Below, one piece after another: positions 8,963 through 18,562 of a stretch of 64,000 bases of DNA (its first letter is position 1; every line of letters starts with the position of its first letter). This DNA comes from Acinetobacter modestus (GTDB taxonomy: Bacteria; Pseudomonadota; Gammaproteobacteria; Pseudomonadales; Moraxellaceae): assembly GCF_014636095.1 (NCBI RefSeq), contig NZ_BMDV01000007.1:62001-126000 (forward strand), in the 5' to 3' direction. A program made the translations under genes and the position numbers. The notes beneath the pieces were generated by a model. That model saw only the letters and a program-made list of their open reading frames with translations. It was not told where the DNA came from and did not search any database.

Positions 8963-9628
8963 ATGCCCCTAAATGACAACTTTATTTATCTGCCGCCGCA
9001 AGATCCACTTGAGATGATCTATGAAGATGAAGATTTAGTGGTGATTAATAAGCCAGCAGGGCTATTGTCGGTCATGGGGCGTTTGCCTGAACATCAAGAT
9101 AGTGCGTATTTGCGCGTTTTAGCACAATATCCTTCTGCTAAAGTGACACATCGTTTAGATATGGCAACATCAGGATTGTTGATGTTCGCAAAGCATAGAG
9201 ATGCTGAAGTTGCGATTAGCAAAATGTTCCAAGCACGAACGGTTAAGAAATATTATGTGGCACTTGTAAAAGGACAGATTCAGCAAGACGGCAGTGTGGA
9301 AGTGCCCTTGATTACAGATTGGGAAAATCGCCCTCGTCAGATGGTGCATTTTGAATTGGGAAAGCCTGCCAAAACGCTATTCCAATCGATTGAGTATGAT
9401 GTGACAACAGATCAAAGCAGAGTGCGTTTAGAACCAGTGACAGGACGCTCACATCAGCTTCGTGTACATATGATGCATATTGGACATCCCATTATGGGCG
9501 ATAAACTTTATCATCCTGAACCTGCCAAATTCCATTTTAAACGTATGGCATTGCATGCCACCTATCTTGCTTTTCAACATCCGTTAAAACAATCTGCAAT
9601 CGAGCTTGAGTCGGTAGTTCCTTTTTAA
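8963..9628 (+). CDS. rluA: RluA-family pseudouridine synthase
   Basis: Isomerises uridine to pseudouridine in structured RNA; RluA acts on 23S rRNA U746 and tRNA U32. The catalytic motif HRLDMATSGLLMFAK (residues about 60-74) carries the essential Asp, and GRSHQLRVHM later matches the family. At 221 aa with no S4 domain it fits RluA rather than RluC or RluD. The exact target is inferred from length and architecture. A TATAAT box lies at 8926-8931. Confidence 0.85.
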   Translation: MPLNDNFIYLPPQDPLEMIYEDEDLVVINKPAGLLSVMGRLPEHQDSAYLRVLAQYPSAKVTHRLDMATSGLLMFAKHRDAEVAISKMFQARTVKKYYVALVKGQIQQDGSVEVPLITDWENRPRQMVHFELGKPAKTLFQSIEYDVTTDQSRVRLEPVTGRSHQLRVHMMHIGHPIMGDKLYHPEPAKFHFKRMALHATYLAFQHPLKQSAIELESVVPF

Positions 9629-9730
9629 AGTTACCCACACCAGCATTCTCAAAGAAAAGTATAGTATGGCTAGCCAATTTTGAAGATTTATAATAGATTA
9701 TAAAATCATATAATGTTTTTGAGCCTTTGA

Positions 9731-10354
9731 ATGAACCAAGACTTAGTAAGGCATTGGCAAAATATTTACACCGCTAAACAACCCACTGAACTAAGTTGGT
9801 TTCAGGCTGAAGCAGAAACCTCATTGCAATTAATTGAATCTGCACGTTTAACTGCCGATGCACAGATCATTGATGTGGGTGGTGGGGCTTCTGTGTTGGT
9901 TGATCATTTACTGATGCAAGGATTTGAACACATCACCGTTTTAGATTTGGCTGAAGCTGCTCTCCAGCGAAGTCAGCAACGTCTAGGCGTAAATGCAGAT
10001 CAAGTAAATTGGCTTGTAGCAAATGTATTAGATGTTAACTTTAGCGCAGCGCAGTTTGATTTATGGCATGATCGTGCAGTTTTCCATTTCTTAATTAAGG
10101 AGCAGGATAGACAGCAATATTTAGCACAGGTGTTACATGCGTTGAAATCAGGTGCCTATCTAGCAATCTCCACTTTTGCAGAAGATGGCGCATTAAAATG
10201 TAGTGGCTTGGATGTACAGCGCTATAGTCCGCAGCAGCTCATTGATTTTTTTGGATCAATTGAATTTGACGTGATTCATCAAGGCAAAGCACTTCATATG
10301 ACCCCAGCAGGAAATCAGCAAAAATTTAGTTATGTGCTTTTGCAGAAAAAATAA
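9731..10354 (+). CDS. Class I SAM-dependent methyltransferase
   Basis: A 207-aa protein with the Rossmann-type methyltransferase order: motif I as IIDVGGGASVLVDHLL (residues about 46-61), an acidic residue in VLDLAEAA ending strand beta-2, and a motif IV-like FDLWHDRAVFHFL. The WHDRAVFHFL sequence resembles proteins annotated as methyltransferase type 12. The substrate is unknown. The GNAT gene starts 11 bases after the stop, so the two are probably co-transcribed. Confidence 0.82.
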   Translation: MNQDLVRHWQNIYTAKQPTELSWFQAEAETSLQLIESARLTADAQIIDVGGGASVLVDHLLMQGFEHITVLDLAEAALQRSQQRLGVNADQVNWLVANVLDVNFSAAQFDLWHDRAVFHFLIKEQDRQQYLAQVLHALKSGAYLAISTFAEDGALKCSGLDVQRYSPQQLIDFFGSIEFDVIHQGKALHMTPAGNQQKFSYVLLQKK

Positions 10355-10365
10355 GGAGTCGTATT

Positions 10366-10869
10366 TTGACGATCTTTTATAGCATAGACATATTGCAATG
10401 GTCTGAGCTATCGGATTTAAACCAAAATCAATTAAAAGAATTATTACTTAGTGCTGACCCAGATTGGCAACACGTTCTTAGCTATCTGCCAGATGTCAGC
10501 TTATTTATCATGTTCAATCAGCAGCAGGATGTGATTGCAGAACTTTGTTTATTGCAGTGCAATCACGATGAGTTTGAAATTAAAAATTTAAGTGTCAGAC
10601 AAGATCATCAAGGTTTGGGTTTAGCCAAATTATTAATCAGTCATGCAATTGAGTATGTGAAAAAATCTTTAGGAAGCAAAGTTTGGGTTAAAACTGGAAA
10701 TTCTAGCCTTAATCAACTAGCGCTTTATCAAAAATGTGGTTTTCGTATGTCGCATATTCAACGAGATGTATTTAAATCCTATCCTGAACCGATTTATGAG
10801 CAAGGTATTCGCTGTATTGATCAGGTGGTGCTGTCAATTCAATTGGATGAGATGGATGCGAGTAGTTAA
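10366..10869 (+). CDS. GNAT family N-acetyltransferase
   Basis: A 167-aa acetyltransferase-fold protein. The acetyl-CoA loop appears as VRQDHQGLGLAKLLISHA (Q/RxxGxG/A type), followed by LALYQKCGF, the usual helix-4/strand-5 region. The acceptor is unknown. The start is a TTG with a strong AAGGAG site eight bases upstream; the only in-frame ATGs are well inside the domain. It lies 11 bases after the methyltransferase gene. Confidence 0.8.
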   Translation: MTIFYSIDILQWSELSDLNQNQLKELLLSADPDWQHVLSYLPDVSLFIMFNQQQDVIAELCLLQCNHDEFEIKNLSVRQDHQGLGLAKLLISHAIEYVKKSLGSKVWVKTGNSSLNQLALYQKCGFRMSHIQRDVFKSYPEPIYEQGIRCIDQVVLSIQLDEMDASS

Positions 10870-10980
10870 AAATTTCTATCCTTTTTTGATGATAATATAA
10901 TTGTTGCGTCTAAAAACTGACATAAAAATAGGTTAATCTATAGCCAATAATGAAATCAAAACATAACAAAGGATATTGAT

Positions 10981-11349
10981 ATGACACGCGACTATGAACA
11001 ATTTCCAGACAATGATAATGGTAATGTCTTGTGGCAGATGGTTGAAGATGGGAATGATCTCACTGAGCCACATGAAGTTGAATTTTCGATTGTGTTTGAA
11101 AAACAAGAGCAAGTTGAAAAATGTGCACTCCATCTGTTGCACCAAGAACAAAAGATCTCACTTTATCAAGAAGAGTTACACTCAGATGGTTCAGATATGT
11201 GGGTGTTGAATATCCATATTAATATGATGCTTGAATACGATGATATTGCAGACTTAGAAGAGTGGATGACACGTATTGCACAAGAGTTTGATGGTGAATA
11301 TGACGGTTGGGGTTGTATGAGCTATATCTATGATGATGAAGACGAGTAA
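10981..11349 (+). CDS. rraB: RraB family ribonuclease E inhibitor-like protein
   Basis: A 122-aa very acidic protein (it ends DDEDE) of the RraB family, which in E. coli binds RNase E and modulates mRNA decay. The recognisable N-terminal phrase DNDNGNVLWQM and the terminal EFDGEYDGWGC segment fit the family. Its role in this organism is inferred. It is monocistronic, closed by a strong hairpin. Confidence 0.8.
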   Translation: MTRDYEQFPDNDNGNVLWQMVEDGNDLTEPHEVEFSIVFEKQEQVEKCALHLLHQEQKISLYQEELHSDGSDMWVLNIHINMMLEYDDIADLEEWMTRIAQEFDGEYDGWGCMSYIYDDEDE

Positions 11350-11360
11350 TCATACCTATT

Positions 11361-11390
11361 CAGCCTGCATCTGCAGGCTGAAACATTTTT
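11361..11390 (+). terminator. Intrinsic terminator after rraB
   Basis: Perfect stem CAGCCTGC / GCAGGCTG with a four-base loop, then AAACATTTTT. It lies between convergent genes. Confidence 0.75.
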
Positions 11391-11416
11391 AATCGTTGGT
11401 AGGACGCAATTTAATC

Positions 11417-11884
11417 TTATTTACTCACATCCAAATAAAGACTTTCTTTGACTTCTTCCATCACGACATAGCTATGTGAAGATGCCGAAGCAGGCAGCTT
11501 TTTAAGTAAATCACCTAATAATCGTCGATAGGCACTCATTTCTTTTAGTCTTGCTTTGACTAAATAATCAAACTCTCCTGAGATCAAATGACATTCCAAA
11601 ACTTCGGGAATATCAACAAGGTCACGTGCAACTTGATCAAAAACATCACCAGATTTGGCTGAAAGTTTAATTTCTAAAAATACCAAAAGACTGCGGTCAA
11701 CATGGGCAGGATTGAGCCGTGCGTAATAACCCATGATGATCCCTTCACGCTCTAAGCGTTTAACACGTTCTGAACACGGGGTTGTGGACAAATTGACACG
11801 TGAAGCCAGCTCACTAATCGCAATCCGACCTTCACGTTGCAGAATATCTAAAATCAGGCGATCAATACGGTCTAATTTACGCAT
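11417..11884 (-). CDS. Lrp/AsnC family transcriptional regulator of the dad genes
   Basis: A 155-aa protein with an N-terminal helix-turn-helix (residues 4-50, LDRIDRLILDILQREGRIAISELASRV) and a C-terminal RAM/AsnC ligand-binding domain containing GxFDYLVKA-type strands. It is divergent from dadA with 136 bases between starts, where a palindrome lies. By context it probably senses alanine and controls dadA-alr-ridA-cycA, as Lrp-type activators of dad operons do elsewhere. Confidence 0.88.
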   Translation of the reverse strand: MRKLDRIDRLILDILQREGRIAISELASRVNLSTTPCSERVKRLEREGIIMGYYARLNPAHVDRSLLVFLEIKLSAKSGDVFDQVARDLVDIPEVLECHLISGEFDYLVKARLKEMSAYRRLLGDLLKKLPASASSHSYVVMEEVKESLYLDVSK

Positions 11885-11984
11885 AGATTATTCCCTTTTA
11901 TTTTAATTTTTTCACGACGAAAACATGAAATTACCTAGATTATAAGCATAAAAATAGTGAAAAAAACTATTGATGCAAAAATAT

Positions 11985-12003
11985 ACTAGTTAAATAAACT
12001 AGT
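11985..12003. promoter_or_regulatory. Palindrome in the lrp-dadA intergenic region
   Basis: ACTAGTTAAATAAACTAGT: 7-bp arms around a five-base AT centre, ending 17 bases before the dadA ATG. A candidate binding site for the adjacent Lrp-type regulator. Confidence 0.45.
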
Positions 12004-12020
12004 GTGCGTGAGGGATTGTT

Positions 12021-13277
12021 ATGCGCGTCATCGTCTTAGGAAGTGGTGTTATTGGTGTAGCAAGTGCTTATTACCTTGCACAGCAAGGTGCTCAAGTGAC
12101 TGTGCTTGATCGTCAATCGGGTCCTGCCAAGGAAACCAGCTTTGGTAATGCAGGGCAAATTTCCCCAGGATATTCGACACCGTGGGCAGCGCCAGGAATT
12201 CCTTTTAAAGCAGTTAAATGGATGTTTCAACATCATGCACCACTAGCCATTAATATTGACGGCAGTATGTGGCAGTTACAGTGGATGGCTCAAATGCTGA
12301 AAAACTGTAATCCACAAAGCTATGCAGTGAACAAAGAGCGCATGATGCGTGTTGCGGAATATAGCCGTGACTGTCTGCGTGATCTAAGAACAAAAACCGG
12401 CATTAATTATGAAAATCGTTCTAGAGGTACGTTGCAAGTATTCCGTAATGACGCTCAGCTAGAGGCGGTCCAACGTGATATTCAAGTACTCAAAGAATGT
12501 GGTGTGGATTTCGATTTACTTAATGCACAAGAGTTAGCGCGTGTGGAACCTGCTTTAGCACATACCGATAGATTAGTGGGTGGTTTACATTTGCCAAATG
12601 ATGAGACAGGTGATTGTTATTTATTCACCAATGCCTTGGCAAAACTGGCACAAGATTTGGGTGTGGAGTTTAAGTTTGATCAGAATGTTGAAAACTTAAT
12701 TGTTGAAGGTGATGAAATTAAAGGCGTCATGGTCAATGGAGCAGTTTTAACAGCCGACCGTTTTGTTCTTGCTTTTGGTAGTTATTCTCGTGACTTCCTC
12801 AAACCATTGGCGCTCAATTTGCCTGTATATCCAGTGAAGGGCTATTCATTAACAATTCCAATTGTTGATCCTGCACTTGCACCACAATCCACCGTTTTAG
12901 ATGAAACTTACAAAGTTGCGATTACACGTTTTGATCAACGTATTCGTGTTGGTGGTATGGCGGAATTGAGTGGTTTTAATCTGGGCTTGAATGAAGACCG
13001 TCGTGCCACTTTAGAAATGGTGACTCAAGATTTATTCCCCGGTGGTGATTTACAGCAAGCTTCGTTCTGGACGGGCTTACGTCCAATGACACCTGATAGT
13101 ACCCCGATTATCGGTGCGACTCAGTATAAGAATTTATTCTTGAATACTGGACATGGCACTTTAGGTTGGACGATGGCATGCGGTTCAGGAAAATTAATTA
13201 GTGATCTGGTGATGAATCATCGCCCAGATATTAGTACGGATGGTTTGTCCATTCAGCGCTATTCACACGCAGCATAA
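12021..13277 (+). CDS. dadA: D-amino acid dehydrogenase small subunit
   Basis: A membrane-associated flavoenzyme of 418 aa that oxidatively deaminates D-amino acids, chiefly D-alanine to pyruvate, passing electrons to the respiratory chain. The N-terminal FAD-binding [17 protein letters not shown] motif (GxGxxG) with the acidic VLDR end of strand 2 is intact. The C-terminal [14 protein letters not shown] and [14 protein letters not shown] motifs are typical of DadA. A GAGGGA site precedes the ATG. It is the first gene of a cluster followed by alanine racemase (24 bases), ridA and the transporter. Confidence 0.95.
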   Translation: MRVIVLGSGVIGVASAYYLAQQGAQVTVLDRQSGPAKETSFGNAGQISPGYSTPWAAPGIPFKAVKWMFQHHAPLAINIDGSMWQLQWMAQMLKNCNPQSYAVNKERMMRVAEYSRDCLRDLRTKTGINYENRSRGTLQVFRNDAQLEAVQRDIQVLKECGVDFDLLNAQELARVEPALAHTDRLVGGLHLPNDETGDCYLFTNALAKLAQDLGVEFKFDQNVENLIVEGDEIKGVMVNGAVLTADRFVLAFGSYSRDFLKPLALNLPVYPVKGYSLTIPIVDPALAPQSTVLDETYKVAITRFDQRIRVGGMAELSGFNLGLNEDRRATLEMVTQDLFPGGDLQQASFWTGLRPMTPDSTPIIGATQYKNLFLNTGHGTLGWTMACGSGKLISDLVMNHRPDISTDGLSIQRYSHAA

Positions 13278-13301
13278 TTACAGCGTACAAGGAAGTTTAT
13301 T

Positions 13302-14405
13302 ATGCCTCGCCCAATTATTGCGGTCATCCATACTCAGGCTTTGCGTCAAAACCTCGAGATTGTGAGAGCTAGTGTTCCAGATAGTAAGGTGTTTGCTGTA
13401 GTCAAAGCCAATGCTTACGGACATGGTATTGAACGTGTTTATGAATCATTTAAAACAGCAGACGGTTTTGCTTTACTGGATATTGAAGAAGCAAAACGAC
13501 TACGAGCACTCGGTTGGGCAGGACCTATTCTACTGCTCGAAGGGATTTTCGCTCCTCAAGATTTATTTGATTGTGTCCAGTATCAACTCAGTTTTACCAT
13601 TCACAATGAGCAACAAGTTGAGTGGGTGCAGCAGCACATTTACCCAGCACAGTTTGATATTTTCTTAAAAATGAACAGTGGTATGAACCGATTAGGTTTC
13701 AAGCCACAACAATACCGCAAAGTCTGGCAGCATCTGCAACGCCTTAATCATGTTGCTAAAATCACCCATATGACGCATTTCTCTGATGCAGATGGGGAGC
13801 GTTTTGATCAAGCTGGCGTGGACTATCAACTCACAGAATTTGAAAGCACCATTCAAGATTTACCTGGGGAAAGATCGGTGAGCAATAGTGCCGCCATCCT
13901 CAGATATTCATCTCAACTACACTCCGATTATGTCCGTGGCGGCATCATGCTGTATGGAAGCTCTCCCGACTATCCTCAGCATAGTATTCAAGATTGGGGG
14001 CTTGCGCCGACCATGAGTTTGCGTAGTGAACTGATTGCAATCCAACAGTTAAATGCCAATGAAAGTGTGGGCTATGGCTCGAATTTTGTCGCTGCGCATG
14101 CGATGACCATTGGCATTGTGGCGTGTGGCTATGCAGATGGTTATCAGCGTATTTCTCCTACAGGCACCCCTGTTTTAGTCAATGGAATTCGTACTCGAAC
14201 TATTGGACGAGTCAGCATGGATATGTTGGCAGTTTATTTAACGCCAGTACCGAATGCTGAGATTGGCAGTGAAGTTGTACTTTGGGGAACCTCCAAAACA
14301 GGACAAATTCTATCCATTGATGATGTTGCAGCAGCCTCAGGCACAGTTGGCTATGAACTCATGTGTGGTGTAACTGCACGAGTTCCATTTATCACTCAAG
14401 ACTAA
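13302..14405 (+). CDS. alr: Alanine racemase (catabolic type)
   Basis: A PLP enzyme of 367 aa that interconverts L- and D-alanine. The PLP lysine lies in VVKANAYGHG near residue 34, and the second catalytic base is a Tyr in SVGYGSNF near residue 254. The C-terminal GRVSMDML strand is typical. Placed between dadA and ridA, it most likely serves alanine breakdown (the dadX role), feeding D-alanine to DadA, rather than being the main source of D-alanine for the cell wall. That distinction is from context. Confidence 0.93.
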   Translation: MPRPIIAVIHTQALRQNLEIVRASVPDSKVFAVVKANAYGHGIERVYESFKTADGFALLDIEEAKRLRALGWAGPILLLEGIFAPQDLFDCVQYQLSFTIHNEQQVEWVQQHIYPAQFDIFLKMNSGMNRLGFKPQQYRKVWQHLQRLNHVAKITHMTHFSDADGERFDQAGVDYQLTEFESTIQDLPGERSVSNSAAILRYSSQLHSDYVRGGIMLYGSSPDYPQHSIQDWGLAPTMSLRSELIAIQQLNANESVGYGSNFVAAHAMTIGIVACGYADGYQRISPTGTPVLVNGIRTRTIGRVSMDMLAVYLTPVPNAEIGSEVVLWGTSKTGQILSIDDVAAASGTVGYELMCGVTARVPFITQD

Positions 14406-14415
14406 GGAAGTCATC

Positions 14416-14775
14416 ATGTCACATTCAGATATCCAGAAAATCAATAGCACCGAAGTGATGAGTGCTGTCACCGTCTTTAATCAAGTGGTGTATTTATCAG
14501 GACAAGTCCCTAAAAATCCAGATTTAGATATTGAGGGGCAAACGAGAGATATTCTTGCAACGATTGAACAGTTACTTGCTTTAGCAAATAGTGATAAATC
14601 GCGTTTACTTTCAGTTCAACTTTTTCTCAAAGACCTTGCTGATTTTCCAAAGGTGAATGCGATTTATGTGGATTGGTTAAAAGACAGTGTTGCACCATCG
14701 CGTGCCACCATTCAAGCCGATTTGGTCAATCCAAAATGGCTGATTGAAATTGCAGTTATTGCAGCACAAAAATAA
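14416..14775 (+). CDS. RidA family (YjgF) deaminase
   Basis: A 119-aa member of the RidA family, which hydrolyses reactive enamine/imine intermediates released by PLP enzymes and flavin oxidases. The conserved Arg and Glu fall in SRATIQADLVNPKWLIEIAVIA near the C-terminus. It sits ten bases after alr with an AAGGAAG ribosome site, so it plausibly deaminates the 2-iminopropionate made by DadA. The stop overlaps the terminator hairpin. Confidence 0.9.
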   Translation: MSHSDIQKINSTEVMSAVTVFNQVVYLSGQVPKNPDLDIEGQTRDILATIEQLLALANSDKSRLLSVQLFLKDLADFPKVNAIYVDWLKDSVAPSRATIQADLVNPKWLIEIAVIAAQK

Positions 14776-14794
14776 AGCGATCAGCTTTATTTTT
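14768..14794 (+). terminator. Terminator overlapping the ridA stop
   Basis: 11-bp stem AAAAATAAAGC / GCTTTATTTTT around a GATCA loop, with the T-rich arm acting as U-tract. AT-rich and likely partial, giving reduced read-through into the transporter gene. Confidence 0.5.
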
Positions 14795-14965
14795 GTTTAA
14801 ATAGGCTTAAAAACAAGAAAATTCACGTATTCGTAATCGCCAAAATGGATTCAGATACGTATTTTCGAGTAATCAAAATAGATCCGTTATTTAAAAAGAC
14901 AGCTGGCTAAGCTCATAAATTATCGGCGGATTTATTTTAGGAAATAGTAAAAAGGAACTTTTATT

Positions 14966-16402
14966 ATGACGGTGATTCAAAATCAGTCAGAGGACGAACA
15001 AGCGCCTCAAGACTTACAACGGAAACTTTCCAATCGCCATTTGCAATTGATTGCGATCGGTGGTGCGATTGGTACAGGACTCTTTATGGGTTCAGGTAAA
15101 ACGATCTCCCTTGCAGGCCCATCTATTCTGTTCATTTATATGATCATTGGTGGGATGTTCTTTTTCCTGATGCGTGCATTAGGAGAGTTATTACTAGCAA
15201 ACTTACAGTACAAATCTTTTGTAGATATGGCACATGATCTGATTGGTCCATGGGCCGGTTATTATTTGGGTTGGACTTATTGGCTAGGTTGGGTTTTGGT
15301 CGGTATCGCTGACTTAGCGGCTGTGATTAATTATCTTGGCTTTTGGTTGCCTGACGGCACAACCTTTACACCAATTGGCCAAGCGATGATTAGTGCGGGC
15401 TGTGTCTTATTTGTCTTAGCATTGAATTTGCTTACAGTCAAATTGTTTGGTGAAGTCGAATTTTGGTTTGCTTTAATCAAAATTTTGGCAATTATGGGAT
15501 TAATCGCTGTTGGCGGTTATATGATTTTCAGCCATTTTGTTGCGCCACATGGCACCGTTGCTTCATTTAGTAATATTTGGTCGCACGATGGGATGTTCCC
15601 CAAAGGTTTAGATGGCTTCTTAGCAGGATTCCAAATCGCAGTTTTTGCTTTTGTTGGTGTGGAGTTAATCGGAACAACAGCCGCTGAAACCAAAGATCCT
15701 CACAAGAACTTACCCAAGGCGATTAATGCTATTCCGATTCGTATTATTTTGTTCTATGTCTTGGCTTTACTCGTGGTGATGTCTGTGACACCTTGGGATC
15801 ATATTCGTGCGGATAAAAGTCCTTTTGTTGAATTGTTCTTAAATGCAGGGATTGTCACCTCTGCGATTATCATGAATCTTGTGGTGTTATCTTCGGTGAT
15901 GTCATCCATGAATAGTGGTGTGTTCTCAACGAGTCGGATGTTATTTGGTTTATCGAAAGATGGTCAGGCGCCTAATGCTTTTGGTCGGTTATCAAAGAGT
16001 GCTGTTCCAGCCAATGGTTTAATCTTCTCTTGTGTATTCATCATGGGGGGCGCGGTACTACAATACTTCGTGCCAAACACGATTGAAGCATTTACCTTAG
16101 CAAGCTCTTTATGCGTGATTCTATTTATCAGCGTCTGGAGTCTGATTATGGTGTGTTATATCCGCTACCGTAAGTTACGTCCTGAATTACATGCCCAATC
16201 AACATTCAAAATGCCGGGTGGGGTGTTCATGTCTTATGTCGTGATCGCATTCTTGATGTTTACTTTAGTGATTTTGGCGCTTGAACCCGATACCTTGAAA
16301 GCCTTATACATTAGTCCGTTATGGATTTTGATTTTAAGCGTGACTTATCGTGTGCTATATAAACCGAGAATGCGCCGATTAGATGAAAAGTCAGTCGCTT
16401 AG
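14966..16402 (+). CDS. cycA: Amino acid permease, D-serine/D-alanine/glycine transporter type
   Basis: A 478-aa inner-membrane transporter of the APC superfamily with about 12 hydrophobic helices. The amino-acid-permease signature GGAIGTGLFMGSG lies in helix 1, and GVELIGTTAAETKDPHKNLPKAI follows helix 6. Close resemblance to CycA and its place after dadA-alr-ridA suggest uptake of D-alanine, D-serine or glycine. It lies 190 bases after ridA behind a hairpin, with its own AAGGAAC ribosome site, so it may have a separate promoter. Confidence 0.88.
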   Translation: MTVIQNQSEDEQAPQDLQRKLSNRHLQLIAIGGAIGTGLFMGSGKTISLAGPSILFIYMIIGGMFFFLMRALGELLLANLQYKSFVDMAHDLIGPWAGYYLGWTYWLGWVLVGIADLAAVINYLGFWLPDGTTFTPIGQAMISAGCVLFVLALNLLTVKLFGEVEFWFALIKILAIMGLIAVGGYMIFSHFVAPHGTVASFSNIWSHDGMFPKGLDGFLAGFQIAVFAFVGVELIGTTAAETKDPHKNLPKAINAIPIRIILFYVLALLVVMSVTPWDHIRADKSPFVELFLNAGIVTSAIIMNLVVLSSVMSSMNSGVFSTSRMLFGLSKDGQAPNAFGRLSKSAVPANGLIFSCVFIMGGAVLQYFVPNTIEAFTLASSLCVILFISVWSLIMVCYIRYRKLRPELHAQSTFKMPGGVFMSYVVIAFLMFTLVILALEPDTLKALYISPLWILILSVTYRVLYKPRMRRLDEKSVA

Positions 16403-16430
16403 TCAGATAGATTGACCGAACTAAAACACG

Positions 16431-16462
16431 GGTGTCTCTATCTCAATGAGGCACCTTTTTTA
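16431..16462 (+). terminator. Intrinsic terminator after cycA
   Basis: Stem GGTGTCTC / GAGGCACC (one G-U pair) with a nine-base loop, then seven T residues. Confidence 0.85.
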
Positions 16463-16497
16463 TTGACGAGATGATGTATTAAAGAAATCTCAGCAAA

Positions 16498-16529
16498 AAA
16501 AAGCCCTAATCTTTCGACTAGGGCTTTTT
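16498..16529 (-). terminator. Terminator of the tRNA-Gly transcript
   Basis: Symmetrical stem AAAAAGCCCTA / TAGGGCTTTTT with a 10-base loop. It reads as a terminator on both strands and lies six bases beyond the 3' end of the second tRNA on the minus strand. Confidence 0.8.
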
Positions 16530-16534
16530 AAATT

Positions 16535-16610
<76 letters not shown>

Positions 16611-16654
16611 ATATTGAGCAGTTTTTACTAAAACTTACACTTAAAAAACCAAAC

Positions 16655-16730
<76 letters not shown>

Positions 16731-16739
16731 GTGCCGCTT

Positions 16740-16767
16740 ATAATACATTAAGCAAAACAAGGGTCAA
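16740..16767 (-). promoter_or_regulatory. Promoter of the tRNA-Gly pair
   Basis: On the minus strand, TTGACC, a 16-base spacer and TATTAT, followed by a GC-rich AGCGGCAC stretch typical of stringently controlled stable-RNA promoters, about ten bases before the first tRNA. Confidence 0.7.
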
Positions 16768-16919
16768 CAACTTTATGCAAATAAATTAATTAATTGCATA
16801 AAATTAAAGCATTTCTGCGGTTAAAAAAGTTAAAAGGCAAAATTTTGTACAAAATTTTCTCTTCATCTAGGGTCATGTATACTAAGGCACTATCACAATC
16901 TGACTTTATAGAGTGGCTG

Positions 16920-17228
16920 ATGAAATTAGAGCAACAGTTGATTGAGCGTTTGCAAACCTTAACACCGACCCATTTGGAGGTATTGAATGAGTCGGCTGGA
17001 CATGGAGGCTATTTCCCAGGAAAAGAATCACATTTTAAAGTGATTGTGGTGAGTGAGGAGTTTCAGGGTTTACGTTTAGTACAGCGTCATCAAAAAATCT
17101 ATGCTGTGGCTGCTGAACTAATGAGTCCTGGTAAAATTCATGCTTTAGCAATTCATGCTTACGTTCCTAGTGAATGGCAAGGTCAAGCGCCAGCCAGTCC
17201 TGAATGTGCACACGCACCTAAAAGTTAA
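16920..17228 (+). CDS. BolA family protein
   Basis: A 102-aa BolA-type protein. The family signature is clear: PTHLEVLNESAGHGG, then ESHFKVIVVSEEF with the conserved His used with glutaredoxins for [2Fe-2S] cluster binding. The frame extends upstream, but a TATACT box at 16878-16883 suggests transcription starts just before the ATG at 16920, so I chose that start. It lies nine bases before the SirB2-like gene, so they form an operon. It may act in iron-sulfur trafficking; which BolA subgroup it belongs to is unclear. Confidence 0.85.
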   Translation: MKLEQQLIERLQTLTPTHLEVLNESAGHGGYFPGKESHFKVIVVSEEFQGLRLVQRHQKIYAVAAELMSPGKIHALAIHAYVPSEWQGQAPASPECAHAPKS

Positions 17229-17237
17229 GGATTGATC

Positions 17238-17630
17238 ATGGATGCACATTTACTCACCAAAATTATTCATATGTCCGCTGTGAGTTCGCTGATTATTGCT
17301 TTTGTTTTTCGTGCAGCAACTTTATTTGTTGGTGTTCAGGATCAGCAGCCAAATCCAAAGGGATTTAAAGCACTCGTTGGCTTACAACATTTATCATTGA
17401 CGCTGATTATTGTGACAGGTGCTATTTTAGTGGTGATGAAAAACTTTGAGGTTGCGCCTTGGTTTTATGCCAAAGTGATTCTCTTTTTTGTACTTTGGTC
17501 ATCTTTAATCAAAATTTATAAAAAAGATAACAGCGTGTTGTTACAACAGCGCCGTGCAGGTTTGTTGGTCGGTACAGTGGCATTGGTTGGTATTATTGGC
17601 TTAGTCATCATTAAACCTGTTTTTGCGTAA
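17238..17630 (+). CDS. SirB2-like membrane protein
   Basis: A 130-aa protein with four hydrophobic helices (residues about 8-28, 45-65, 75-92 and 105-127), resembling the SirB2 family, including the early KIIHMSAVSSL segment. The function is unknown. The ATG at 17238 has AAGG eight bases upstream, better than the TTG two codons earlier. Probably translated from the same message as bolA. Confidence 0.7.
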   Translation: MDAHLLTKIIHMSAVSSLIIAFVFRAATLFVGVQDQQPNPKGFKALVGLQHLSLTLIIVTGAILVVMKNFEVAPWFYAKVILFFVLWSSLIKIYKKDNSVLLQQRRAGLLVGTVALVGIIGLVIIKPVFA

Positions 17631-17670
17631 TTGTTTGACATTGTTTTAGTAATTGTTTTTGCACTAGGTT

Positions 17671-17686
17671 AAACTGCGTGCAGTTT
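17671..17686. promoter_or_regulatory. 16-bp palindrome upstream of parA
   Basis: AAACTGC-GT-GCAGTTT, 24 bases before the parA ATG and next to TTGACA (17635) and TTAAAC-like promoter elements. A likely operator, possibly autoregulatory. It does not match the ParB parS consensus. Confidence 0.45.
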
Positions 17687-17710
17687 ACAAAAATCTTGTA
17701 GAGGGAAATC

Positions 17711-18553
17711 ATGTTAACTCGTGTGGTATTTAACCAAAAAGGTGGTGTAGGGAAATCAAGTATTACAGTCAACTTAGCTGCAATTAGTGCTAAGCAAGGT
17801 TTAAGAACTTTGGTGATTGATCTTGATCCACAAGCAAATTCAAGCCAGTACCTTTTAGGTGAAGATGCAACATATTCTGCTGACAAAGCAGCATTAGAGC
17901 CAAACATTGAAAATTTCTTTGAAGATATTTTGGGAAGCACGCAGCAAAAGGGCCTGATTGGTAACGCAATTGGTTCCATTTTGAAAGCACCACGTGGTAA
18001 GGGTTTAGAAAGTTACGTTCATCGTTCATCTTTTGAAAACTTAGATGTGATTCCTGCAAGTCCAAGTCTTGGTGCTTTGGAGCATGCATTAGAAAGTAAG
18101 CATAAAATTTATAAGTTACGCGACTCGATTCAGTCCCTGAGTGCGCGTTATGACCGTATTTTTATTGATACTCCTCCAGCTTTTAACTTTTTTACGTTAT
18201 CAGCATTAATTTCAGCAGACCGAGTATTAATTCCTTTCGATTGTGATGTCTTCTCGAAACGCGCGTTACAAACTTTGATTGAAAATGTACTCGAAACCCA
18301 AGATGATCATAATGATCGCTTGGAGATTGAAGGAATCGTCGTAAATCAATTCCAGTCTCAAGCAAAGTTACCGCGTGAAGTGGTTCAGCAATTAAAAGAT
18401 GAAGGTTTGCCTGTTTTAGAAAGCATGTTACCGCCATCCGTGTTGATGAAAGAATCACATCAAAAGAATTTACCCTTGATTCACTTGGCATCAGAACATA
18501 AATTGACCTTAGCTTACGTCACTTTATTTGGTGAGATTGAATCAAAAAAATAA
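17711..18553 (+). CDS. ParA family ATPase (orphan)
   Basis: A 280-aa P-loop ATPase of the MinD/ParA group. The deviant Walker A motif KGGVGKSS lies at residues 10-17, the Walker A' sequence VIDLDPQAN follows, and Walker B is IFIDTPPAF. No parB follows, and the next gene encodes a lipoprotein starting ten bases after the stop. It is therefore not part of a plasmid-type partition pair. A role in positioning some cellular cargo is possible but unsupported by sequence. The RBS is AGAGGGA. Confidence 0.9.
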   Translation: MLTRVVFNQKGGVGKSSITVNLAAISAKQGLRTLVIDLDPQANSSQYLLGEDATYSADKAALEPNIENFFEDILGSTQQKGLIGNAIGSILKAPRGKGLESYVHRSSFENLDVIPASPSLGALEHALESKHKIYKLRDSIQSLSARYDRIFIDTPPAFNFFTLSALISADRVLIPFDCDVFSKRALQTLIENVLETQDDHNDRLEIEGIVVNQFQSQAKLPREVVQQLKDEGLPVLESMLPPSVLMKESHQKNLPLIHLASEHKLTLAYVTLFGEIESKK

Positions 18554-18562
18554 GAGAATCTT

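Noticed and set aside
17671..17686. Palindrome before parA as a parS centromere
   Set aside because: It does not match the conserved parS sequence and no parB is present.
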